A stretch of 5,893 nucleotides of DNA from Nitrososphaerota archaeon (GCA_016200035.1 JACQFM010000154.1:1-5893); one strand, 5' to 3'; shown: positions 1 through 5,398, numbered from the stretch's first letter. The notes: a model not told the origin generated them from the letters alone. Translations and numbers: made by a program.

Positions 1-154
1 CAAACTCATTAATGTTCATAAAGAAAATTACTGCTTGATTACTGACAGTCACAAAGATGACAATACCTATCAGTGCTGCAATTCCTATTCGAATGTACCT
101 TCCTGTATCAGGAGGAGGCGTACCGTCTTGAGTTGAGGAGCTGTACAAAATCAC
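1..154 (-). CDS. Small membrane protein of unknown function, N-terminus only (partial)
   Basis: The minus strand is open from a GTG at 152-154 to the window edge, giving 51 residues that begin MILYSSSTQDGTPPP. A short polar, proline-containing leader (residues 1-20) is followed by one hydrophobic stretch at about residues 22-45 (IRIGIAALIGIVIFVTVSNQ and on), which reads as a membrane helix, then MNINEF. An in-frame stop lies at 176-178 and there is no upstream ATG, so GTG is the best start; a TTG at 146-148 is the alternative. An AT-rich TATA-like box at 175-182 sits about 26 bases upstream, which suits a leaderless message. The gene follows priS on the same strand after 91 bases, so it may be co-transcribed or have its own promoter. 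I do not recognise the family, and the C-terminus lies outside the window. Confidence 0.6.
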   Translation of the reverse strand, partial: MILYSSSTQDGTPPPDTGRYIRIGIAALIGIVIFVTVSNQAVIFFMNINEF

Positions 155-164
155 GCTACCTTGA

Positions 165-175
165 TTTGAGTCAAA
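165..175. repeat. Perfect 11-base palindrome TTTGAGTCAAA, possible operator
   Basis: TTTGA and TCAAA flank a central G. A related element, GAGTCACTC (199-207), lies 24 bases further and shares the core GAGTCA. Both fall in the 91-base gap between the end of priS and the GTG of the next gene, where a regulator of that gene would bind. Short palindromes are common in AT-rich DNA, so function is unproven. Confidence 0.25.
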
Positions 176-182
176 TTAATGT
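175..182 (-). promoter_or_regulatory. Candidate TATA box for the partial membrane-protein gene
   Basis: On the minus strand this reads ACATTAATTT-like AT-rich sequence, centred about 26 bases before the GTG at 154. This is the spacing expected when an archaeal message starts at or next to its start codon. A perfect palindrome, TTTGAGTCAAA (165-175), lies between the box and the start and could be an operator. The assignment rests on position and composition only. Confidence 0.25.
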
Positions 183-245
183 CTTACCAGTAATGAAAGA
201 GTCACTCAAAATAGATGATAATCCTTAGTAAAATTTAGGGTTGCG

Positions 246-1370
246 TTATTGAAGAACTTCTGCAAGTCCCTTACAAATCATGTAGACTGCTGCATACTTT
301 GGGACAGAGACCTTTTCATTAATGTATGGACCATACTTTTCATCTTTTAGTCTAAATGAGATTGGAGAGTTTGCAATGACCTCAACCTTTTTATCATCAA
401 TAAGACACGCTTCAGAAAATGGATCAAAGGTATCCAAATCTTTGCATAAGATCTTGGAAAGGCCACTCTTACTGTTTATAGAACCTTCAAGCCTAAAGAT
501 TCTGTGTACATCCATAGTTACCTTTGGATCAATTCTTACTCCTATTCGCTGTTTTAGATCCTCAAGCTTTAATTGAAAGACCGAATATCCTCCTGAAAAC
601 AATTCTTGTATAATTTTGGAGCTCCTGGTCTTTGAACCTAGAATCTCTTTTGCGATTCTGCCACGCCATCCTTTCTCATCAATATGGGGAAATGATGCTT
701 TTGAGCTCTTTTGTTTACTCATTCCAAAAGTTTCTGGAATTGCACCATTAAACATTATATAGTCTGCCAACTCTGCCCTTTCTCTGGAGTCAAGATTTTG
801 GTAGCCTTTGCTTGTCACATGTATATGAAATCCCTCGTTTCCAGAAAAGTAAACAGCAATTTCTTGACTCTTAATTCCAAGATCATCTGTTAATATCTCC
901 AAAAGTTTCTTCACTTCTTTTGTTGATTCTGTAATACATCTTTCACAAACTGTAGAAATGGTTTCAAATTTTGAGGAGCCACATTCAGAACATGTGGTTT
1001 GGTCATTTGTAATTTCTTTACACGATGTGCACTTGTAGCAGGTATGTTCCTTTCTGCAATCAAGATGCAAATCCTTCGCATCTATATCGAAAATTAGATC
1101 TGCTTCCTTCCAATCCTTTTCTTGCATAGGTAGGTTAGGGAATGAGTAGTAGGCGTTGGAACAGTATACATCAGAAGGCACTTGGGTCATTAGCAAAAGG
1201 TGTAGCTCGTTGTCATTTTTTAGAGAGATGTGTCTTGTCATACCGGAATTGAATTTCTGGTATCCAAATTCTCTCTCGGACGGCCTTGTGGGTACATGAA
1301 TAATCTGTAAGTTGTTAAAATAATACTCCTTGAAAGCTTCCTCTAAAAACCTTACACTTTTGTCAAGCAT
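246..1370 (-). CDS. priS: DNA primase small (catalytic) subunit PriS
   Basis: This is the polymerase subunit of the archaeal/eukaryotic heterodimeric primase, which makes primers at replication forks. Numbered from the ATG at 1370 (374 residues): motif I LIFDID supplies metal-binding Asp95 and Asp97; motif II SGNEGFHIHV spans about 176-185 and binds nucleotide; motif III holds Asp281 in RIDPKV, followed by HRIFRLEGSINSKSG at about 289-303. A cysteine-rich region lies between motifs I and II (C105, H109, C111, C114, C117, C127, C130, C142, C145), the place of the zinc knuckle in this family, here with what looks like an extra CxxC-x9-CxxC ribbon. The reading frame extends upstream to a TTG at 1391, but ATG 1370 is preferred: AGAGG lies 7 bases before it, and it overlaps the priL stop in ATGCTTGA, as expected for coupled translation. 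The frame is intact and the length is normal for the family. Confidence 0.95.
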   Translation of the reverse strand: MLDKSVRFLEEAFKEYYFNNLQIIHVPTRPSEREFGYQKFNSGMTRHISLKNDNELHLLLMTQVPSDVYCSNAYYSFPNLPMQEKDWKEADLIFDIDAKDLHLDCRKEHTCYKCTSCKEITNDQTTCSECGSSKFETISTVCERCITESTKEVKKLLEILTDDLGIKSQEIAVYFSGNEGFHIHVTSKGYQNLDSRERAELADYIMFNGAIPETFGMSKQKSSKASFPHIDEKGWRGRIAKEILGSKTRSSKIIQELFSGGYSVFQLKLEDLKQRIGVRIDPKVTMDVHRIFRLEGSINSKSGLSKILCKDLDTFDPFSEACLIDDKKVEVIANSPISFRLKDEKYGPYINEKVSVPKYAAVYMICKGLAEVLQ

Positions 1371-2379
1371 TTGACGTCCTCTTTTTTCCAAATTGAATTG
1401 GATTTATGATTCCGTTACATTCTGGTATCTCAAAGCAGAGGTTTTCACTTTTGAGCTTGTCACAGGAGGGGCAGGAGTATTTTGTTCCCTTTCCAGAAGA
1501 GCCTGCAATGTGCTCTAGTTGATATCTAGTTATTCGTTCATTATAGTCAGGTGCATTTTTAAACAGAGGGGCAATCTGGTCTACGGTTTGTCCTTTTGCC
1601 ATTAGATAAGTCGCAAGCATAAATCTTCCAGAGTGTGGCAGGTTTTCACCTCTTTCTAGAACTTCTATTGCATGTTTGATGCACGGGGGGTAATCTGTAG
1701 AAACAGTCGTGCTCTCTGAAAACTTCTTGGCTAGGATTACAAGATCAGTAACTCTTTCTTTAAAGGATGAGGGAATAGATGGCGTATTTAACGACTGAAT
1801 CTTTGAATTTATGTATCCGTCGAGTTCTCTTCTTATAAGTCTGACAGTTTCGTGGGACGTCAAAAATACAAATCCTCCTTCAACTTTTCTGTTGACCAAT
1901 TTCCATTCTTTTTCGTGAAAATGGATAGCCCTCCTCAGATAGTCTGGTATGCTAATAACGAAATTATCGCCATCAATTTTTACCTTTACCGAGAATAGAT
2001 CATGAATTATTTTAAGAGGAAGTGCAAGTTTTGTGTCATCTTTGCCGTAATGAAGATCTTGTTGCAAAAACTTTTCAGCTCTTCTTGCTTCAGCTAGGGA
2101 AAATCTTTTGATAAGTGTGTTCATGCCAGCAGATTTTAATAAAATTATTGCAATTACAAAAGAAAGAATTTCAGTATCCAAGTTTTCAAATTTCTTAAGA
2201 TCTGAACCATAAATTTGACCCGTTGTCGCAACTATAATTCTTCCATATGCTTTTTCCATTATTGGTTTCCAATCTGGATGATCAAGTTGCTCGATCTTGA
2301 AACCCTTATCCCTAAGATATTCGCCAGTTTCCGCAAGGAATGGATATTTTGCTAGATCTCTATTACCTATCTGTAACAC
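1363..2379 (-). CDS. priL: DNA primase large (regulatory, 4Fe-4S) subunit PriL
   Basis: The product is the 338-residue partner of PriS, which stabilises and regulates primer synthesis. The N-terminal half is a helical PriL-type domain (YPFLAETGEYL at 12-22; LIKRFSLAEARRAEKFL at 89-105). The C-terminal iron-sulphur domain is clear: DYPPCIKHAIEVLERGENLP (Cys233), the HSGRFMLATYL motif, then KYSCPSCDKLKSENLCFE (Cys303, Cys306, Cys315) and PECNGIINPIQFG (Cys321). Family knowledge predicts four of these five cysteines hold one 4Fe-4S cluster, with Cys233, Cys306, Cys315 and Cys321 the likeliest. The start is a GTG at 2377-2379 with only a weak GAG-type ribosome site. In frame upstream are sense codons back to a TAG at 2407-2409 but no ATG. 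The stop overlaps the priS start by 8 bases. A TnpB element ends only 22 bases upstream, so the native promoter appears displaced. Confidence 0.94.
   Translation of the reverse strand: MLQIGNRDLAKYPFLAETGEYLRDKGFKIEQLDHPDWKPIMEKAYGRIIVATTGQIYGSDLKKFENLDTEILSFVIAIILLKSAGMNTLIKRFSLAEARRAEKFLQQDLHYGKDDTKLALPLKIIHDLFSVKVKIDGDNFVISIPDYLRRAIHFHEKEWKLVNRKVEGGFVFLTSHETVRLIRRELDGYINSKIQSLNTPSIPSSFKERVTDLVILAKKFSESTTVSTDYPPCIKHAIEVLERGENLPHSGRFMLATYLMAKGQTVDQIAPLFKNAPDYNERITRYQLEHIAGSSGKGTKYSCPSCDKLKSENLCFEIPECNGIINPIQFGKKRTSNA
1378..1382 (-). promoter_or_regulatory. Shine-Dalgarno site deciding the priS start
   Basis: The minus strand reads AGAGGA followed by CGTCAA and ATG, which places the AGAGG core 7 bases before the ATG at 1370. 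The site lies within the last codons of priL, so ribosomes ending on priL can start on priS. This favours the internal ATG over the TTG at 1391, which has no comparable site. Confidence 0.6.
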
Positions 2380-2401
2380 AATTTCATTCTCTTTTTTAAC
2401 C

Positions 2402-2530
2402 GTGAACTACCCATGACTCAAGGCAATGGGCTTCTCCTGCTTCATTGACCCCAGTAGGATCTCCACAGGCGTTACTTCCCGATGTACCATCGGTAGTTCT
2501 AACAACATAAGTCCTCTGTCATGAATTACA
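2402..2530 (-). ncRNA. Probable omega RNA (reRNA) scaffold of TnpB
   Basis: TnpB guide RNAs are made from the 3' end of tnpB through the element's right end, and the guide is the flanking sequence beyond it. Here the scaffold would end at TTCAC (complement of 2402-2406), with a terminal stem CCCAT/ATGGG (2426-2430 and 2410-2414). The 5' limit given is a rough guess from usual scaffold lengths; it cannot be fixed by eye. The guide would then begin GGTTAAAAAAGAGAATG (complement of 2401 downward), running into the priL start codon. Confidence 0.4.
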
Positions 2531-3558
2531 TTGGCTGAGTTGTTATCACGATCAAGTGTCAGTCCACATTGATCACATTCGTGCGTTCGTATGGCTAATG
2601 TTTTTGGTATGATACTGCCACACCTTGAACATTCAACAGTTGTATTTCGTGGATTTATTTCCACCATTATTTTTGATTTGTATTCAATCATCTGTTTGAA
2701 TGTACCCCATGATGCATCACTGATTGATTGTGCTAGATGATGGTTCCTTAGCATGTTTGGTATCTGTAGTTTCTCCAATACAATCACATCATATTTTGAG
2801 GAATAATTAGTTGATAGTTTGTGCAAGAAATCTTTTCTGCATCTGGCAATTCTTTCCTGCATAATCTGGTAGTGCTTCTTTGCTTTCTTATAGTTCTGTG
2901 AACCATATACTCTTCTTGATAGTATTCTGTTTGCTCTGATCAAGGGTTTTTGTAATTTTATCAGATGTCTTGGATTTGGTGTTATGCATCCATCAGAATC
3001 ATAGGCATAGTTCCTGATTCCAACATCAATACCTACACTCTTCTTGAAATTGATCATCTCTGGTAACTGCCACTGTTTCTCGACTACTAATGAAGCATAC
3101 CAACTACCTGCTTTCTTTGTTATTGTGATTTGTTTTATTTCACCATCAATAGGTCTGTGCAATCTGATTTCCGTGCATCCGATCTTGGACAGCCATAACA
3201 GATTGGTATTACCATGCCTTTCTATTTTGAAGCCTGATTGATTGTATGTGAATGTGTTGCATTCATCATGTTTTATGAAGTGTAGTTTACCAATCTTATG
3301 ACCATTTCTTTGTAATGCCTTCAGTGCTCTTCTGCTACTGTCTATCTTATGAAGAACCATCTGCAACATCTTGCTATGAAATTGAGTAAGCCAAGGTTCC
3401 TGTTCTTTCAGTTCTGTAAGTATGAACTGCATGTCTTCTCGTGACTGGATGTTTTTATCCAGGAAATAGTTGTAAAGCCATCTGCAAGTATCAAGAGTTC
3501 GTAATAATTTTGATTCCTGCTGTATGGTTGGATAAATCCTGCATTTTATTGTGATCAT
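2407..3558 (-). CDS. tnpB: TnpB RNA-guided DNA endonuclease (IS605 OrfB family)
   Basis: The 383-residue protein is a complete TnpB, the transposon-encoded nuclease ancestral to Cas12. It uses an RNA from the element's right end as guide and helps retain the element. The N-terminus (MITIKCRIYPTIQQESKLL, then CRWLYNYFL) is the typical helix-turn-helix OrfB start. The RuvC motifs are all present: GIDVG (Asp178), VIVLEKL (Glu262), and DRDNNSANVI with Asp336 and Asp338, of which Asp338 is the likely catalytic residue. A zinc ribbon lies between motifs II and III (C310-x2-C313 and C328-x2-C331). The ATG at 3558 has no close Shine-Dalgarno site; AAGGAG lies about 15 bases upstream. The last codons encode the right-end hairpin, so the ORF and guide RNA overlap. 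There is no frameshift or lost catalytic residue, so it may be active. Confidence 0.93.
   Translation of the reverse strand: MITIKCRIYPTIQQESKLLRTLDTCRWLYNYFLDKNIQSREDMQFILTELKEQEPWLTQFHSKMLQMVLHKIDSSRRALKALQRNGHKIGKLHFIKHDECNTFTYNQSGFKIERHGNTNLLWLSKIGCTEIRLHRPIDGEIKQITITKKAGSWYASLVVEKQWQLPEMINFKKSVGIDVGIRNYAYDSDGCITPNPRHLIKLQKPLIRANRILSRRVYGSQNYKKAKKHYQIMQERIARCRKDFLHKLSTNYSSKYDVIVLEKLQIPNMLRNHHLAQSISDASWGTFKQMIEYKSKIMVEINPRNTTVECSRCGSIIPKTLAIRTHECDQCGLTLDRDNNSANVIHDRGLMLLELPMVHREVTPVEILLGSMKQEKPIALSHG
2410..2430 (-). repeat. Right-end hairpin of the TnpB element
   Basis: The minus strand reads CCCAT, an 11-base loop, then ATGGG, followed by TAGTTCAC. A stem at this place, about 8 bases before the cleavage end, is characteristic of IS200/IS605 right ends. 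The GAA just before the stem can pair with the TTC of the terminal TTCAC, in line with the guide/cleavage-site pairing of this family. The inner stem seems partly decayed. The hairpin lies within the tnpB C-terminal codons and stop. Confidence 0.55.
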
Positions 3559-3587
3559 TTAATCATGCACCCACTCCTTGCATTCAT

Positions 3588-3606
3588 CACACCCATAAAT
3601 GGTGTG
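3588..3606 (-). repeat. Left-end imperfect hairpin of the TnpB element
   Basis: CACACC (3588-3593) pairs with GGTGTG (3601-3606) around a 7-base loop, with two further pairs possible if one base bulges. It begins 12 bases inside the TTGAT boundary at 3619-3623. This matches the subterminal imperfect hairpin that Y1 transposases recognise at left ends of IS200/IS605 elements. Confidence 0.5.
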
Positions 3607-3623
3607 GGATTTCTCTCAATCAA

Positions 3624-3634
3624 AGTTAAAAATT
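3624..3634 (+). promoter_or_regulatory. Candidate TATA box of nfo (and, on the other strand, the displaced priL TATA)
   Basis: The sequence AGTTAAAAATT is the most AT-rich stretch upstream of nfo. It would place a start site near 3655-3660, leaving a leader of about 20 bases with room for the AGGAG at 3667. Read on the minus strand it is AATTTTTAACT, which in the uninterrupted chromosome would lie about 30-36 bases before the priL GTG. The TnpB element now separates it from priL. No experimental support is available. Confidence 0.35.
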
Positions 3635-3666
3635 TGGTCATGGACTCTGAAACCATGGAAGGAACT

Positions 3667-3671
3667 AGGAG
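3667..3671 (+). promoter_or_regulatory. Shine-Dalgarno site of nfo
   Basis: AGGAG lies 8 bases before the ATG at 3680. It favours this start over the in-frame GTG at 3701, which would give an N-terminus (MRVGLHVSIAGS) closer to the family norm but has no ribosome site of its own. Confidence 0.6.
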
Positions 3672-3679
3672 TTTAAATT

Positions 3680-4543
3680 ATGCTCACACAAAGTATCTTT
3701 GTGAGGGTTGGACTTCATGTATCCATTGCAGGCTCGGTAGACAGATCAGTAGATAACGCCTTATCAAGGGGATGCACGGCATTTCAGATCTTTACAAGGA
3801 ATCCTCGTGGTTGGGCTGCAAAAGTGTTATCCGAACAGGACATAAAAAATTTCAAGGAGAAGCTTGCTGCAAGTAAGATAGACAGGTTAGCCACAGCAGC
3901 ACATATGCCATACCTGCCAAACTTATCCTCACCAGACGAGGATCCCTTCACAAAATCTCTGAACTCGTTATCAGCTGAGATAGAAAGGTGTGGCAGGCTT
4001 GGAATTCCATATCTTGTAGCTCACCTAGGAAGTCATAAAGGAGCAGGTGATCAGAAGGGAATGGAAAAACTTGTCAAAGCCTTCACAAAAGCTGCCGCTG
4101 AAAATAACAACGATGTAATTATACTTCTCGAGAACACCGCTGGACAGAAGAACAGTGTTGGCTCTAACTTTGAACAACTTGCATCCATTTTGTTCCAGCT
4201 CAAACCTGCAAATAGATTTGGTGTCTGTCTTGATACCTGTCATGCATTTGCTGCGGGGTATGATATGCGAACAGAAAAGGCAGTTGCGCTGACACTAGAA
4301 AAGTTTGACAACGCAATTGGATTTGAGCATCTCAAGTTAATACATTTGAACGATTCAAAAGGAGAGCTTGGATGTAGTGTAGATAGACACGATCACATTG
4401 GTCTTGGCAATATTGGAGATGCGGGCCTTCGTTATGTCATAAAATTTGCAAATTCTAAAAAAATTCCGATGATCTTAGAAACACCAATAGATGAAAGACG
4501 TGATGACATTGGTAACATAAAAAAAGTAAAGGAACTGGCATAG
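3680..4543 (+). CDS. nfo: Endonuclease IV (AP endonuclease, Nfo family)
   Basis: This is a zinc-dependent apurinic/apyrimidinic endonuclease of base-excision repair, which cuts the backbone 5' of abasic sites and trims blocked 3' ends. The 287-residue length is close to the family norm of about 280-285. It reads as a TIM barrel starting GLHVSIAGS and FQIFTRNPRGW (about 36-45). All nine trinuclear metal ligands seen in E. coli Nfo have counterparts: His75 (AAHMPY), His115 (VAHLGSH), Glu151 (LLENTAGQ), Asp185 and His188 (CLDTCHAFAAGYD), His222 (IHLNDSKG), Asp235 and His237 (VDRHDHIGLGNIG) and Glu267 (ILETP). The ATG at 3680 is supported by AGGAG at 3667-3671; a GTG at 3701 would remove seven extra N-terminal residues. 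The gene was originally divergent from priL across a short spacer now split by the TnpB element. It appears intact and functional. Confidence 0.96.
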   Translation: MLTQSIFVRVGLHVSIAGSVDRSVDNALSRGCTAFQIFTRNPRGWAAKVLSEQDIKNFKEKLAASKIDRLATAAHMPYLPNLSSPDEDPFTKSLNSLSAEIERCGRLGIPYLVAHLGSHKGAGDQKGMEKLVKAFTKAAAENNNDVIILLENTAGQKNSVGSNFEQLASILFQLKPANRFGVCLDTCHAFAAGYDMRTEKAVALTLEKFDNAIGFEHLKLIHLNDSKGELGCSVDRHDHIGLGNIGDAGLRYVIKFANSKKIPMILETPIDERRDDIGNIKKVKELA

Positions 4544-4570
4544 ATAAAGTAGATTCATTGGAAGAATTGA

Positions 4571-4576
4571 TTTTTT
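4571..4576 (+). terminator. Possible T-run terminator of nfo
   Basis: Six consecutive T occur 28 bases after the nfo stop, followed by a second T-rich stretch near 4600-4619. Archaeal RNA polymerase commonly ends transcripts at T-runs without a hairpin. The assignment rests on position and base content only. Confidence 0.3.
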
Positions 4577-4662
4577 GTGAACTATGATCAGATAATGATC
4601 CTTATTCTTCTTTAGTTTTCAATATATTATAAATGAAATATGAATTTTCAGAAAGAATTATT

Positions 4663-4680
4663 CGTTCATGCATATGAATG
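4663..4680 (-). terminator. Small hairpin downstream of the cysteine-rich gene
   Basis: CGTTCAT (4663-4669) pairs with ATGAATG (4674-4680) in a 7-bp stem with one G-U pair and a GCAT loop. In the minus direction it lies 28 bases past the stop of the 4708-5256 gene and is followed by the T-rich AATAATTCTTTC, so it could end that transcript. A chance palindrome is equally possible. Confidence 0.22.
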
Positions 4681-4707
4681 CGTGTAGAACAGAGACAAAT
4701 TGATTGA

Positions 4708-5256
4708 TTACTCTGGTTTGAACTTTACCAAGAGGTCTTTGTATTTTTCATTGAATTTATCGAATCTTTTATCATTACAAACGGACATGGAGGACGAAAA
4801 ATTGAGATCTTCACAATCATTTTTTATCCTTGCCAAGTTCTCTGAACATGATTCTATATCCTCCTGTGATTTCACATCCATGCATCCGCCAATAAGTTCT
4901 AGTAAAGATTCATTCAAGTTTTCCATATCTTTCTCAAGCTTCTTCTGAAAGCCATCTAATCTTGGATCATTACACAATGAGTGTAAGGAACCTTTTTGTT
5001 TTTTGCATTCCTCCTTTATTTTTGATATGGTTGTAGTGCAATTTTCAATTTCAAGAGAGCCCTCAGCTTTCATACACATGTCAAGATTTATGCCAGTAGC
5101 ATTGTATACTGTCGATGCGACAGGATTCTCTTTTTCTTCAGTTGGTTGGATTTCCGTATCAATCTTAGGGGGCTTTTCGATGCGTTGCGTACCAATAGTC
5201 AATATGATAATTACTGCGGCTATGCCTGCCAATATCAGGACTATCTTTACATTCAA
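4708..5256 (-). CDS. Membrane-anchored cysteine-rich protein with a duplicated four-cysteine module
   Basis: I do not recognise this 182-residue protein. Residues 4-21 (KIVLILAGIAAVIIILTI) form one hydrophobic segment, an uncleaved signal anchor or signal peptide. A Pro/Glu/Lys-rich linker (about 24-46) follows, so the rest probably lies outside the membrane. Residues 61-116 and 125-179 are two copies of one module with cysteines at 61, 73, 84, 95 and at 125, 137, 148, 160. Each copy ends in a matching CNDxRxDxF motif (CNDPRLDGF; CNDKRFDKF). Eight cysteines in an exported domain suggest disulphide-bonded helical hairpins, but metal binding is not excluded. The start is a TTG at 5254-5256; the frame stays open upstream to a stop at 5323-5325 but has no ATG or GTG there. 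A TATA-like box about 26 bases upstream supports a leaderless TTG start. The gene is convergent with nfo and divergent from the next gene. Confidence 0.75.
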   Translation of the reverse strand: MNVKIVLILAGIAAVIIILTIGTQRIEKPPKIDTEIQPTEEKENPVASTVYNATGINLDMCMKAEGSLEIENCTTTISKIKEECKKQKGSLHSLCNDPRLDGFQKKLEKDMENLNESLLELIGGCMDVKSQEDIESCSENLARIKNDCEDLNFSSSMSVCNDKRFDKFNEKYKDLLVKFKPE

Positions 5257-5276
5257 TGAAAAATTATCGTATCCGC

Positions 5277-5287
5277 TAATTAATATG
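5277..5287 (-). promoter_or_regulatory. Candidate TATA box of the cysteine-rich gene
   Basis: The minus strand reads CATATTAATTA-like sequence centred about 26 bases before the TTG at 5256. This would start transcription at or beside the start codon, in keeping with the lack of a ribosome binding site. It supports the unusual TTG start. The evidence is positional only. Confidence 0.35.
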
Positions 5288-5318
5288 TTAGTTGCGTCGA
5301 TCCAAATCTGGAATGTGG

Positions 5319-5329
5319 CACCTCAGGTG
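5319..5329. repeat. Perfect palindrome CACCTCAGGTG, candidate operator
   Basis: CACCT and AGGTG are exact reverse complements around a central C. The palindrome lies 63 bases upstream of the cysteine-rich gene start and about 93 bases upstream of the start at 5422, and it overlaps the left arm of the TGTGGCA/TGCCACA inverted repeat. It is more GC-rich than its surroundings. The one-base centre makes an RNA hairpin unlikely, so a dimeric DNA-binding protein is the more natural reading. Confidence 0.35.
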
Positions 5330-5390
5330 AATATCATTTCATAGATATATGCCACAATGGAATCAACTTGGTAGAAAAAATTCCTTAATG

Positions 5391-5398
5391 TTTATCTT
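5391..5398 (+). promoter_or_regulatory. Candidate TATA box of the secreted repeat protein gene
   Basis: TTTATCTT lies about 27 bases before the ATG at 5422, the spacing expected for a leaderless archaeal message. No Shine-Dalgarno sequence precedes that ATG, which fits. The evidence is positional only. Confidence 0.35.

Larger units (their letters stand above)
2402..3618 (-). mobile_element. IS200/IS605-family element carrying only tnpB (IS1341-type)
   Basis: The element contains one intact tnpB and no tnpA, so it is non-autonomous: mobility would need a Y1 transposase elsewhere. Boundaries are inferred. On the minus strand the left end follows TTGAT (3619-3623), the target/TAM motif known for ISDra2-type elements, and has an imperfect hairpin 12 bases in. 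The right end carries GAAGCCCAT...ATGGGTAGTTCAC, a hairpin followed by TAG and TTCAC, which matches the usual right-end pattern of this family; the last base would be 2402. No target-site duplication is seen, as expected for single-strand peel-and-paste transposition. Removing about 1217 bases rejoins an approximately 83-base divergent nfo/priL spacer. The exact ends could shift by several bases. Confidence 0.75.
4544..4707. other. Convergent intergenic spacer, no gene seen
   Basis: These bases separate the nfo stop from the stop of the minus-strand cysteine-rich gene. The spacer is very AT-rich. It holds a T-run (4571-4576), a pyrimidine-rich stretch (4600-4619), a TATA-like ATATTATAAAT (about 4624-4634) and a small hairpin (4663-4680). 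Only ORFs of about 10-14 codons exist and none is credible. No tRNA or other structured RNA was recognised. Confidence 0.6.

Noticed and set aside
322..576. Plus-strand ORF of 84 codons opposite priS
   Set aside because: It lies wholly within the strongly supported priS gene on the other strand and has no recognisable protein features.
711..893. Plus-strand ORF of 60 codons opposite priS
   Set aside because: It is antisense to the conserved motif II region of priS; its composition is that of a frame shadow.
3044..3241. Plus-strand ORF of 65 codons opposite tnpB
   Set aside because: It is contained within intact tnpB and shows no motif or ribosome site.
2402..3623. CRISPR array or tnpA partner near tnpB
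   Set aside because: No spaced direct repeats were seen, and no Y1 transposase (HUH plus tyrosine) frame exists in the element or its flanks.
3565..3756. Plus-strand ORF of 63 codons running into nfo
   Set aside because: It overlaps the TnpB element's left end and the nfo start in another frame; nfo has a clear ribosome site and family match.
4025..4243. Minus-strand ORF of 72 codons opposite nfo
   Set aside because: It is antisense to the metal-ligand region of nfo and has no independent support.
4633..4711. Very short plus-strand ORFs downstream of a TATA-like box in the convergent spacer
   Set aside because: They are 9-14 codons without ribosome sites. A small RNA cannot be excluded but nothing supports it beyond AT-rich sequence.
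4700..4948. Plus-strand ORF of 82 codons opposite the cysteine-rich gene
   Set aside because: It is Ser/Phe-rich, as expected from the complement of a Glu/Lys-rich gene; the minus strand has the organised cysteine repeat.
5003..5344. Plus-strand ORF of 113 codons across the cysteine-rich gene start
   Set aside because: It overlaps the signal-anchor coding region and the divergent promoter; no domain is evident and the minus strand explains the sequence better.
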